DNA of 64,000 nucleotides from positions 62,001 through 126,000 of the forward strand of contig NZ_JAEHOQ010000008.1 in assembly GCF_016239305.1 (NCBI RefSeq), given 5' to 3'. Made by a program: the position numbers and the translations under genes. Below, one piece after another: positions 25,302 to 32,353 of the stretch. Source of the DNA: Proteus vulgaris (GTDB taxonomy: Bacteria > Pseudomonadota > Gammaproteobacteria > Enterobacterales > Enterobacteriaceae). Within the stretch, counting starts at the first letter, position 1; each line of letters opens with the position of its first letter. The notes beneath the pieces were generated by a model. That model ran no database searches and had not been told where the DNA came from. It worked only from the letters and a program-made list of their open reading frames with translations.

Positions 25302-25912
25302 GGGAATGTGATCCGTTCAATCTACTGTCTCTTTATTCAAGTAAAAATGAATTAAGACGGGTTTGGGGTTCTAATCGAAAAAACGCATTAGATAGTAAGC
25401 GAGTCTGGGTTCGCTACATGCTAATGACGTGGGGGAAGGAATATGGTGGCAATGATTATCCAGAATCAGGATCAGATAGTGTCATTGGGCGATTAATGAT
25501 TAGGACGGAATGGAGCGAAGCTGAGGGTGAGCGAATAATAAAAGTTGTAAAAGATTTGCACAAAATGGGATATCAAGGAGAGGAATTATTCAAAAAGTCA
25601 CATGAGATATTAAATCCTAAAAATAAAATAAGCGACCTCATCGCTCTCGCCAAAGAATCAGATGATGCCGCTTTTGTAGAAAATGTAATAACGAAAACAT
25701 TTGCTAAAAACAATCCGATTCGTTATGTAGCTATTAAACGATATTGTGATCGCAAATACCCGCAAAAGATGGCTCGTGAATTGAGTTATCAAACAAAAAT
25801 CAGCATACAACAAGCAGTTAGAAGAATTGGTTGGGCTGAAAGTATTCTTGAAGAGGAGATGTTTTACGCAATGAAGCATGAATTAGAAAGGGAATTATGT
25901 CTAATCTCATAA
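25298..25912 (+). CDS. Candidate late antiterminator Q
   Basis: The 204-residue protein is the last early gene before a strong promoter-terminator pair, the position of Q. It begins MRECDPFNLLSLYSSKNELRRVWG and has HTH-like spacing in the C-terminal part (MARELSYQTKISIQQAVRRIGWAE). It is not an obvious match to lambda, P22 or phage 82 Q by eye, so the function is from synteny. Confidence 0.6.
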   Translation: MRECDPFNLLSLYSSKNELRRVWGSNRKNALDSKRVWVRYMLMTWGKEYGGNDYPESGSDSVIGRLMIRTEWSEAEGERIIKVVKDLHKMGYQGEELFKKSHEILNPKNKISDLIALAKESDDAAFVENVITKTFAKNNPIRYVAIKRYCDRKYPQKMARELSYQTKISIQQAVRRIGWAESILEEEMFYAMKHELERELCLIS

Positions 25913-25928
25913 ATATTTAAAATATATA

Positions 25929-25956
25929 TTGCAAATGCGAATTTTATATGTATAGT
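25929..25956 (+). promoter_or_regulatory. PR' late promoter
   Basis: TTGCAA (25929-25934), 16 bp, TATAGT (25951-25956) lies 16 bp after the candidate Q gene. The transcript would reach the terminator at 26050 after about 90-110 nt, matching a lambdoid late leader. Confidence 0.7.
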
Positions 25957-26049
25957 TTGTGATATGCTCGGGCAGTAAAACAAAGAGCAGATATATTAAA
26001 GAGGGTAAGAAATTACCTGCTGATTACGGGCTGAAAAGTTCCGATCCAA

Positions 26050-26073
26050 GACCTCGCTTCGGCGGGGTTTTTT
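26050..26073 (+). terminator. tR' late terminator
   Basis: ACCTCGC-TTCG-GCGGGGT is followed by six T. A UUCG-tetraloop hairpin right after PR' is the expected stop that Q overrides. Confidence 0.85.
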
Positions 26074-26090
26074 GTTATCTGCAATGAAAA

Positions 26091-26290
26091 CTCTATTTGC
26101 CAGCTTCCGAATTTCACTTGGCGGCATTAAAGCGAATAGGGTTCTTATTGTGGAGAGCGCCGAGACTGATCGGCAGTGTATGGACTGTCGGATGTACCGT
26201 ACACCATCCAGAGGCGGCCTTTGCGGATTAGGCTAAGCCCCTGAGAGTATCTGGAAACCGACGAAGGATTAAATAGCCTTCCTCCACAAT
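26091..26290 (+). ncRNA. Candidate structured RNA with a five-way junction
   Basis: This stretch has no supported gene. Helix A: 26091-26100 pairs with 26132-26141 (10 bp, two U-G). Closing helix: 26147-26155 with 26282-26290 (9 bp, perfect). Inside it: 26159-26163/26170-26174, 26176-26183/26197-26204 (8 bp, one U-G), 26207-26212/26250-26255 and 26263-26267/26277-26281. All wobble pairs are U-G only if the plus strand is transcribed. It lies in the late transcript after tR'. I cannot name a family. Confidence 0.6.
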
Positions 26291-26368
26291 CTCACAATAG
26301 TGCCCATCATAGTCCCTACGCAGAACGGAGAAATCTGGTTTGCGATACACTTGTGGCTTTCTATTTTA

Positions 26369-26496
26369 ATTCCCCCGAATTCGAGGGAATAAGTTTCTGA
26401 TATTATTCCAGAGTGCTTATTTGCATTGTGGTAATTCAACCATCCGGATTTGCCGGATAGTTCACATTCAGAAGATCGCTTAGGCGGTCTTTTTTC
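26369..26496 (+). terminator. Hairpins and terminator before the first late gene
   Basis: Two perfect hairpins (ATTCCC...GGGAAT at 26369-26390; ATCCGG-ATTTG-CCGGAT at 26442-26458) precede a Rho-independent terminator, AAGATCGC-TTAG-GCGGTCTT plus T-run, at 26472-26496. With tR' this makes a second barrier before the lysis genes, which Q-modified polymerase would have to pass. Confidence 0.7.
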
Positions 26497-26551
26497 GTAT
26501 ATACGTTAAGTCAACTTAACGCATAGTGTTATTTCTTGTTTGGAGGCTGGT

Positions 26552-26896
26552 ATGACGATTAATGATTTAAAGGCAATCAATGATCTGTATATAGCCAATG
26601 AACGTAGAAAAGCGATTATTGAAAGAGCTGAAGTAAAAGCGAATGTTTATGAGTCCGCTAAAAGATTATTTCAACTTGCGGAAGATAACGATTATGTAAA
26701 ACGTAGTGATGGTTATATTGATGTAATTCTAACGGGTTGCAATGTTAATGTTTTTCTAAACCTAACTAATCATAGCGGGTTGTTTAAAAAATGTGGCGAT
26801 AAAATATACCAACACATGTTCTGCAATAAACTCCTTATGCATGAAAAACTAAATCATATGGGCGGAGTTAATTTCGCCAGAATTATCCTTTCCTAA
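26552..26896 (+). CDS. First late-operon protein, unknown
   Basis: The 114-residue protein from ATG 26552 (GGAGG 6 bases upstream) begins MTINDLKAINDLYIANERRKA. A helical N-terminus is followed by a possibly beta-rich part with VILTGCNVNVFLNL. No family is recognised. It lies between the late leader and the holin genes. Confidence 0.6.
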   Translation: MTINDLKAINDLYIANERRKAIIERAEVKANVYESAKRLFQLAEDNDYVKRSDGYIDVILTGCNVNVFLNLTNHSGLFKKCGDKIYQHMFCNKLLMHEKLNHMGGVNFARIILS

Positions 26897-26986
26897 ACAT
26901 GCCGACCACAGAATCAATCACCCTCGTTATCACGTTCACACAAGAGCTTTGAGTCGGCGTTCTATTAACTAATCAGGACTACATAT

Positions 26987-27376
26987 ATGCAAGAGCCGTT
27001 AACAGGCACAGCAACCGCCTCGTTAGCGGGTGTCTCTATTGTAGGTCTCTATTCAGGTATGGACGCAGGTGTTGTTATCGGTGCGTTCGCAGGGGCGGTG
27101 ATATTTGTATTGTCTGCTCATGATATCCGACTGTTAAAGCGATGGGCGTATTTCACGGTTGCATTTGCTATCGGGATATTAGGCGCTGATTTCATGTCGT
27201 CACTACTGAGTGGCATTATCGGAGATAGAGAGGTCGATCGCTCTGTTGGTGCCATGTTCTCATCGGCTGGTTTGGTTGGTGTGTTAGTAACGATATCTAA
27301 ACCTGGTGCACTCACTGACAGTATCAACAACGTTATTAATAACCTGATAGATAAATTCAGAGGAGGTGGAAGATGA
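26987..27376 (+). CDS. Holin-like membrane protein
   Basis: The 129-residue protein has three or four hydrophobic segments (SLAGVSIVGLY, VVIGAFAGAVIFVLSA, WAYFTVAFAIGILGADF, VGAMFSSAGLVGVLVTI) and a charged tail ending KFRGGGR. Size, topology and place before the endolysin indicate a holin. It overlaps the next membrane gene by 4 bp. Confidence 0.8.
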   Translation: MQEPLTGTATASLAGVSIVGLYSGMDAGVVIGAFAGAVIFVLSAHDIRLLKRWAYFTVAFAIGILGADFMSSLLSGIIGDREVDRSVGAMFSSAGLVGVLVTISKPGALTDSINNVINNLIDKFRGGGR

Positions 27377-27666
27377 CCATCTCAATATTTTGGATTTACG
27401 TTAATTTCTTTTCCTGCTTATTGGCAACGATTCGTCTCATTAATTATGAGCGCAACGGTGCTCAGTACAAGTTCTTTCCATCACTTATCGCATGGGTGCT
27501 TATCGTTATGCTGGGTTCTATACCGCTTCGTATATTAACGAATGATTACGTTCATGCAGATCCATTTGAAGTCGGAATCAATATCACACTATGCGCGCTA
27601 ATAATTCTTAGTCGTGGGAATGTGATGCAAATATTTAGAGGGGTTAGTAAAAATGACACTCGGTGA
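27373..27666 (+). CDS. Second holin-family membrane protein
   Basis: The 97-residue protein has three predicted membrane segments (FWIYVNFFSCLLATIRLI, FFPSLIAWVLIVMLGSIPL, INITLCALIIL), as in three-helix phage holin families. Adjacent to another holin, it could be the partner or an antiholin. It overlaps the endolysin gene by 14 bp. Confidence 0.78.
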   Translation: MTISIFWIYVNFFSCLLATIRLINYERNGAQYKFFPSLIAWVLIVMLGSIPLRILTNDYVHADPFEVGINITLCALIILSRGNVMQIFRGVSKNDTR

Positions 27667-27985
27667 GAAACAACGCAAGTTCACTCGCATGATTGCGGAC
27701 TTAATTATTTTTGCCTACGACAACGGATATGAGCTGACATTCTCGGAAGCATACCGAACACCAGAGCAAGCACAGTTAAATGCTAAATCAGGTGCGGGTA
27801 TTAAAAACAGCTTACACACACAACGCCTAGCTGTGGATTTCAACCTATTTAAAGACGGTAAATACCTAACAGCATCAAGTGACCATAAATTACTTGGTGA
27901 ATATTGGGAATCTATCGGCGGTACGTGGGGCGGTCGATTCAATGACGGCAATCACTACTCGTTAGAACACAATGGCGTTAAGTGA
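27653..27985 (+). CDS. Endolysin, M15 L-alanyl-D-glutamate peptidase type
   Basis: It cuts the peptide cross-bridge of peptidoglycan at the end of the cycle. The 110-residue product has zinc ligands in SLHTQRLAVDFN (His55, Asp62) and GNHYSLEH near residues 100-106, the layout of T5-type endolysins. It lacks a signal sequence, so it depends on the holins. Confidence 0.9.
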   Translation: MTLGEKQRKFTRMIADLIIFAYDNGYELTFSEAYRTPEQAQLNAKSGAGIKNSLHTQRLAVDFNLFKDGKYLTASSDHKLLGEYWESIGGTWGGRFNDGNHYSLEHNGVK

Positions 27986-27986
27986 T

Positions 27987-28463
27987 ATGAAAGCGATCAT
28001 CTGGAAAGGTTTCTCTTGGGTGATGGAAAATATGACTGTTGTTGGAATGACTATTTTTGTTGTCATGTTTCTTACTGAAAGTATAAAAAATACTGCTCTG
28101 GAACACGATAACAAATCACTCACTGAACAACTATCACAACAAGTCGAAATCAACAAAGACTATCAAGCCCGCATCACTCGATTAAATCAACTCGATATTC
28201 GTCACTCACAGGAGTTAGTTAGTGCAAAGAATGAAATCGACACTCTTCGTGATGCTGTTACCTCTGGCTCTAAGCGGGTGTACATCAAAGCCGAGTGTCC
28301 AGCAGTCACCAAGAATCCCACCGAAAGCGGAAGCGATGAAGCCACCGCACGACTTAACAAAGCAGTTGAACAAGATTATCTACGTCTCAGAGAAATGATT
28401 GTCGAGAACGAACAGCAAACGTTGTATTTGCAGGATTACATTAAAACGGAGTGTTTACGATGA
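27987..28463 (+). CDS. Rz: Rz inner-membrane spanin
   Basis: Rz spans the periplasm with Rz1 and fuses the two membranes. The 158-residue product has an N-terminal transmembrane helix (MTVVGMTIFVVMFLTESI) and a long periplasmic coiled coil. ATG 27987 follows the endolysin stop by one base; a start at 27972 overlapping that gene is possible. Rz1 is nested within it in the +1 frame. Confidence 0.85.
   Translation: MKAIIWKGFSWVMENMTVVGMTIFVVMFLTESIKNTALEHDNKSLTEQLSQQVEINKDYQARITRLNQLDIRHSQELVSAKNEIDTLRDAVTSGSKRVYIKAECPAVTKNPTESGSDEATARLNKAVEQDYLRLREMIVENEQQTLYLQDYIKTECLR
28231..28398 (+). CDS. Rz1: Rz1 outer-membrane spanin lipoprotein, nested in Rz
   Basis: The 55-codon frame at ATG 28231 lies wholly inside Rz in the +1 frame. 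It starts MKSTLFVMLLPLALSGC with a clear lipobox (LSGC, Cys17), then has a Pro-rich middle (PRIPPKAEAMKPPH), as known Rz1 proteins do. After lipidation the mature protein would be 39 residues. Nested Rz/Rz1 organisation is classic for lambda. Confidence 0.92.
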   Translation: MKSTLFVMLLPLALSGCTSKPSVQQSPRIPPKAEAMKPPHDLTKQLNKIIYVSEK

Positions 28464-28879
28464 GCGAGCAAGCATCAAAGGTGCTGATTGATTTACTGGA
28501 AAAGGCATCTAATGGTGTCGATTCTGCGGTTGCATTTAGTCAGGCGCAAATTCCTGAAGTTATTAGTCAGTTATTAGCATGGAAGATGGCGATGGGTATC
28601 ATTTGGTTTGCTTTTGGCTTGGCGACTATTGCATTCGCTGTATTTATTCCCGTATGGGCTGGTCGCCAGCGTCGAAAAGGTGCTTTATGGACTTATTATG
28701 ATGGAGATGCTCGATTTAATCTGAGTTCAATTTCGTATGATTTCATTAGAACACCATTTCCACTTGGCTTGCTTTTTATCGGCGTGCTCATTTCAGTTGT
28801 GAGCTTAAATTTTTGGCTGAAAATACTAATAGCTCCGAAGTTATATCTAATCGAATACGCAGCTTTACTAATTAAGTGA
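28460..28879 (+). CDS. Two-helix membrane protein in the lysis cassette
   Basis: The 139-residue protein from ATG 28460 overlaps the Rz stop as ATGA. It has a polar N-terminus, a hydrophobic segment (MGIIWFAFGLATIAFAVFIPVWAG), a polar loop and a second segment (FPLGLLFIGVLISVVSLNFWL). It might modulate lysis, but no family is recognised. Confidence 0.7.
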   Translation: MSEQASKVLIDLLEKASNGVDSAVAFSQAQIPEVISQLLAWKMAMGIIWFAFGLATIAFAVFIPVWAGRQRRKGALWTYYDGDARFNLSSISYDFIRTPFPLGLLFIGVLISVVSLNFWLKILIAPKLYLIEYAALLIK

Positions 28880-28904
28880 CAAACAATAAGGCAGAACAAA
28901 ACAA

Positions 28905-28929
28905 ACCTCGCTCAATAGCGGGGCTTTTT
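28905..28929 (+). terminator. Terminator after the lysis cassette
   Basis: CCTCGCT-CAAT-AGCGGGG forms a 7-bp stem followed by CTTTTT. Confidence 0.85.
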
Positions 28930-28943
28930 AATGGAGAAATATC

Positions 28944-29015
28944 ATGGCAGTAGAAGGTTCAGATAATCCAGTTAAATTCCGTGAAGAGCTGGATAAAAGC
29001 ATTCCAAAAGAATAA
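28944..29015 (+). CDS. Possible 23-aa peptide
   Basis: MAVEGSDNPVKFREELDKSIPKE is encoded from ATG 28944 with GGAG 8 bases upstream, just after the terminator. It is too short to judge further. Confidence 0.25.
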   Translation: MAVEGSDNPVKFREELDKSIPKE

Positions 29016-29320
29016 CCCCGACAAGGTTAGATAAATCGTTTATCCATTAAGGAGAGTGATCATATCTTGACTGCTAGGAACAGACTAGAAGCGACCTGAT
29101 TAACGTAGTGATACGTGATGATGGTTGCGAGTTTTACATACGGGATTATCCCGTATCTGCATAAATCGTATTTCACTCTGTGCACCACATGCACGCACAT
29201 CTAAAAACATCGAATCGTTATTTAGGAATGAGCCTTTGAGGAGATCAGTTATAGCTGATACTGCTTCGATGGGCTGATTTCCTATGTGGCAAGGGTTCAT
29301 TACTAAGTAAGGACAGTATC
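29016..29320. promoter_or_regulatory. Regulatory region before the KilA-N gene, with a 19-base palindrome
   Basis: No gene is supported in these 305 bases. At 29138-29156, ATACGGGAT-T-ATCCCGTAT is a perfect inverted repeat, suited to a dimeric repressor. I see no clear -35/-10 pair by eye. Confidence 0.5.
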
Positions 29321-29863
29321 ATGCAATATCCAAAAGTTATTGTTAATGGCGTATCGGTTAGAGTTGATAGCGCTGGGCGTTATAGTTTAAATGACTTGCA
29401 TTCAGCAGCAGTATTGAAAGGCGAGGCAAACGAATCGCAAAAACCAAGTAAGTTTATTCGCAGTGCTTCTGTGAAGCGATTTGTTTCTGCTCTTGATGCC
29501 AGAGGACAAAAAAGTCCTTTGAAAGAAAATCAATCACTTAAAGTCATTAAGGGTGGTAATGAACAAGGCGTGTGGGCAGCAGAGCTTTTAGCTGTTCGTT
29601 ATGCCGCTTGGATTAAGCCAGAGTTTGAAATTAGTGTGTATGAAACATTCCGAGAGGCAACGCTTAACGGGATATCAAATATGACAACACTAAATCGCTT
29701 GGACTTACTTATTGCCACCGAAAAACAAGAAATAAGTCACTGCGCTCGCAAGATGAATAGTTGGGGTGTAGGAGGACGTAAAAAGTCACTAGCTGATGCT
29801 CGAGCTAATATTATTGCTCAAATGGATCCTGATATGGTTTCAATCATGGAAGGTTATCAATGA
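29321..29863 (+). CDS. KilA-N domain protein (antirepressor-like)
   Basis: KilA-N is a DNA-binding domain of phage and viral regulators. The 180-residue product begins MQYPKVIVNGVSVRVDSAGRYSLNDLHSAA and continues with the conserved KPSKFIRS and GVWAAELLAVRYAAWIKPEFEISVYETF segments. The C-terminal part is a short helical domain. It stands alone between the lysis and terminase genes, as accessory regulators do. It overlaps the next small gene by ATGA. Confidence 0.88.
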   Translation: MQYPKVIVNGVSVRVDSAGRYSLNDLHSAAVLKGEANESQKPSKFIRSASVKRFVSALDARGQKSPLKENQSLKVIKGGNEQGVWAAELLAVRYAAWIKPEFEISVYETFREATLNGISNMTTLNRLDLLIATEKQEISHCARKMNSWGVGGRKKSLADARANIIAQMDPDMVSIMEGYQ

Positions 29864-30018
29864 CCAAACAAGAAAAAGACTGGCTAGATACTCTCCATCG
29901 TCAATTACAGCAATCACTTGAATACTTACATTGTGGCAGAGTTGATGATGGCAGGATAGTTGCTGAAATCGTCGAGCGAGAGTTAGGCAAGTTAGTCAAC
30001 AAACAGAAAACCAAATAG
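29860..30018 (+). CDS. 52-aa protein coupled to the KilA-N gene
   Basis: The 52-codon frame MTKQEKDWLDTLHRQLQQSLEYLH... starts at the ATGA overlap with the KilA-N stop and ends in the terminator stem. It is helical and charged. The overlap makes it a likely partner of the KilA-N protein. Confidence 0.6.
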   Translation: MTKQEKDWLDTLHRQLQQSLEYLHCGRVDDGRIVAEIVERELGKLVNKQKTK

Positions 30019-30036
30019 GCCCTAGTGGCCTTTTTT
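30017..30036 (+). terminator. Terminator after the KilA-N unit
   Basis: AGGCC-CTAGT-GGCCT followed by five T. It isolates the KilA-N unit from the terminase genes. Confidence 0.75.
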
Positions 30037-30048
30037 ATTGGGTGGGAT

Positions 30049-30234
30049 ATGTCAGAAAAATATCAAGTAATAGCAACTAAGAAAGATGGCACAACCTACG
30101 AAGGCATGATGACCACTAAAGAACCTCGTGTGACTAACGGGTTAATCGGTATCGCATCACTCGATGGTTCATGGGTATACATATCACCTGATGAGATTAG
30201 TGATATTAAATATATGCTAGTGGTTGAACAGTAA
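30049..30234 (+). CDS. Small protein before the terminase, unknown
   Basis: The 61-residue protein from ATG 30049 (GGTGGG upstream) begins MSEKYQVIATKKDGTTYEGMM and looks like a small all-beta fold. No family is recognised. Confidence 0.55.
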   Translation: MSEKYQVIATKKDGTTYEGMMTTKEPRVTNGLIGIASLDGSWVYISPDEISDIKYMLVVEQ

Positions 30235-30250
30235 ATATTAAGGAAAGGGT

Positions 30251-30841
30251 ATGGCTCAAAATAAACCAACGCTCACAGATGAGCAGAAAGTTCTTTTTGA
30301 TGCCCTAACAAAGTTACAACAGAAATTCGTGTTAGGCATCCTGAAAGGACTCAATCAAATAGATGCTTACAAGCAAGCTGGCTACAAGGCAAAGAGCGAT
30401 GATTCAGCCCGTGCGTCTGCATCTGAAATCTTAACAAATCTTAACGTTAAATCGTTCTTAGATGCAATGAATGAGGTAGCCATTTCTAATGCGATTATGA
30501 GCCGTGAGGAAGCGCTAGAGAGACTTTCTTCTATTGGACGTAGTTCAGTATCAGAAATGGTTGAATTCAGTGAGCATAAAATGGGAACTGATGACGATGG
30601 TAATCCAGTTATTCAATCTGTGTGGAGATTTAAAGATTCCGCATTACAAGACCCTAAAGCACTAGCGGCAATATCTGAACTCACAGCAAGTAAAGATGGC
30701 ATCAAGTTAAAGCTTCATGATCCTAAAGCCGCGATTAAGCAATTGGCTGATATGCAGGGCTGGGAGCCACCGAAGAAAATTGAACATTCAGTAGATGAGC
30801 AAATGGCAGAGTTGCTGAGAGAGATATCATCGGAGTCATAA
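30251..30841 (+). CDS. Terminase small subunit
   Basis: It recognises phage DNA for packaging. The 196-residue product has an N-terminal HTH region (QQKFVLGILKGLNQIDAYKQAGYKAKSDDSARASASEIL), as in the Terminase_2 family, and a helical C-terminus. It lies one base before the large subunit. Confidence 0.9.
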   Translation: MAQNKPTLTDEQKVLFDALTKLQQKFVLGILKGLNQIDAYKQAGYKAKSDDSARASASEILTNLNVKSFLDAMNEVAISNAIMSREEALERLSSIGRSSVSEMVEFSEHKMGTDDDGNPVIQSVWRFKDSALQDPKALAAISELTASKDGIKLKLHDPKAAIKQLADMQGWEPPKKIEHSVDEQMAELLREISSES

Positions 30842-30842
30842 T

Positions 30843-32342
30843 ATGGCTGCAAAAAATCAGCAATTTGAAATATTAAAAAAGAATTTAAAGGATAGGTTTT
30901 GGCGTTTAAATAATCTCTATTTCATTACTGATAAAAAAGGTAAGAAAGTAAAGTTCAGAATGACGCCTGAGCAGTTTGAATACTTCGATGGTATGCATAC
31001 ACGCAATATCATTCTAAAGGCTCGTCAGCTAGGCTTCACAACACTTGTTTGTATCGTTCAATTAGATGCAGCTTTGTTTGAGTCAGCCAAGTGTGCATTG
31101 ATAGCGCACACCTTAAATGACGCTAAGCGATTATTTAGGGAAAAGGTTAAATACGCATATGACAATTTACCTGCAGTAATTCGAAGGGCGAACCCCGCAA
31201 AGAATGACTCTGTTGGTGAGTTGGTTTTCAGCAATGGCGGTTCACTTTATGTCAGTACCTCGTTTCGTGGAGGGACGCTACGTTATTTGCATATCTCTGA
31301 ATTCGGCAAGATATGCGCCAAGTATCCAGATAAAGCCCGTGAGATTGTCACTGGTGCATTTGAGGCGGTATCAAGTGATTGTTTCACGACGATTGAAAGT
31401 ACAGCAGAAGGTCGAGCAGGTTATTTCTTCGATTACTGTCAATCTGCTGAGAAAGCACAAATTCAGAGTAAAGCTCTCTCTAATTTAGATTGGAAATTCT
31501 TTTTCTTCTCATGGTGGAAAAATCCAGAATATGCCATTAACCCTGTTGAACAATTACCAAAACGGTTAGTTGACTACTTCGATGAGATATCAAGTAAACA
31601 CGGCGTTCAATTAAACGAGCATCAGAAAGCATGGTATTACGCCAAAGAGAAAACACTTGGCGACGATATGAAACGGGAATACCCGTCAATACCGTCTGAG
31701 GCATTTCAGCAATCAGTTGAGGGCGCTTACTACGCTAATCAATTCCGCTTTCTCTACGAAAATAAACGTATTGGCACACTTCCTGATAACTCACATCTGC
31801 CGGTGCATACGTACTGGGATATCGGTGTGGGTGACTCCACTTCAATCTGGTTTGTGCGTGAAGTCGGTGAAGAGTTCCATATCATCGATCACTACTCAAA
31901 TAGTGGTGAAGGTCTACGGCACTACATGAAAGTGCTGAAGGATAAAGGCTACACATATGCAAGTCACAATGGCCCTCATGATATTGATAACCGCGAATTT
32001 GGTTCTGATGCGAAATCTCGTAGACAGTTGGCGCGGGAAGGGTACGAAATCGACGGTGAGAACTATTCAATGCGATTTGACGTAGTGCCGAAACTTTCCA
32101 TTGATGAGGGTATAGAGGCGGTTCGTGAAATCCTTCCGCTCTGTGTTTTTGATGAGAATAAATGCGGTGAAGGGATCGCACACCTTGAGGGGTACCGCAA
32201 AGAATGGGACGACAAGCGCGGTTGCTGGAAAGATAAACCACTTCACGATTATACGTCACATGACGCTGATGGGTTTAGGTATTTTGCAGTGAGCAGAAGA
32301 AATAAGAAGGCTCATGTTGGAATGTTAGTTCGCAAACGTTAA
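30843..32342 (+). CDS. Terminase large subunit
   Basis: It is the packaging ATPase and nuclease. The 499-residue product has the atypical Walker A region ARQLGFTTLV (about residues 60-69), a downstream ATPase segment with HISEFGK, and a C-terminal RNase H-like nuclease with acidic residues at TYWDIGVGDSTSIW and in the HDADGFRY segment. The length is typical. Confidence 0.94.
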   Translation: MAAKNQQFEILKKNLKDRFWRLNNLYFITDKKGKKVKFRMTPEQFEYFDGMHTRNIILKARQLGFTTLVCIVQLDAALFESAKCALIAHTLNDAKRLFREKVKYAYDNLPAVIRRANPAKNDSVGELVFSNGGSLYVSTSFRGGTLRYLHISEFGKICAKYPDKAREIVTGAFEAVSSDCFTTIESTAEGRAGYFFDYCQSAEKAQIQSKALSNLDWKFFFFSWWKNPEYAINPVEQLPKRLVDYFDEISSKHGVQLNEHQKAWYYAKEKTLGDDMKREYPSIPSEAFQQSVEGAYYANQFRFLYENKRIGTLPDNSHLPVHTYWDIGVGDSTSIWFVREVGEEFHIIDHYSNSGEGLRHYMKVLKDKGYTYASHNGPHDIDNREFGSDAKSRRQLAREGYEIDGENYSMRFDVVPKLSIDEGIEAVREILPLCVFDENKCGEGIAHLEGYRKEWDDKRGCWKDKPLHDYTSHDADGFRYFAVSRRNKKAHVGMLVRKR

Positions 32343-32353
32343 TGAGGGCGATA

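Noticed and set aside
26084-26236. 50-codon frame MKTLFASFRISLGG... in the late leader
   Set aside because: It has no ribosome site before the ATG, begins right after the tR' terminator, and overlaps strong RNA helices; a structured RNA explains the sequence better.
29016-29320. tRNA or small structured RNA before the KilA-N gene
   Set aside because: No cloverleaf or CCA-type end was found; only the 19-base palindrome stands out.
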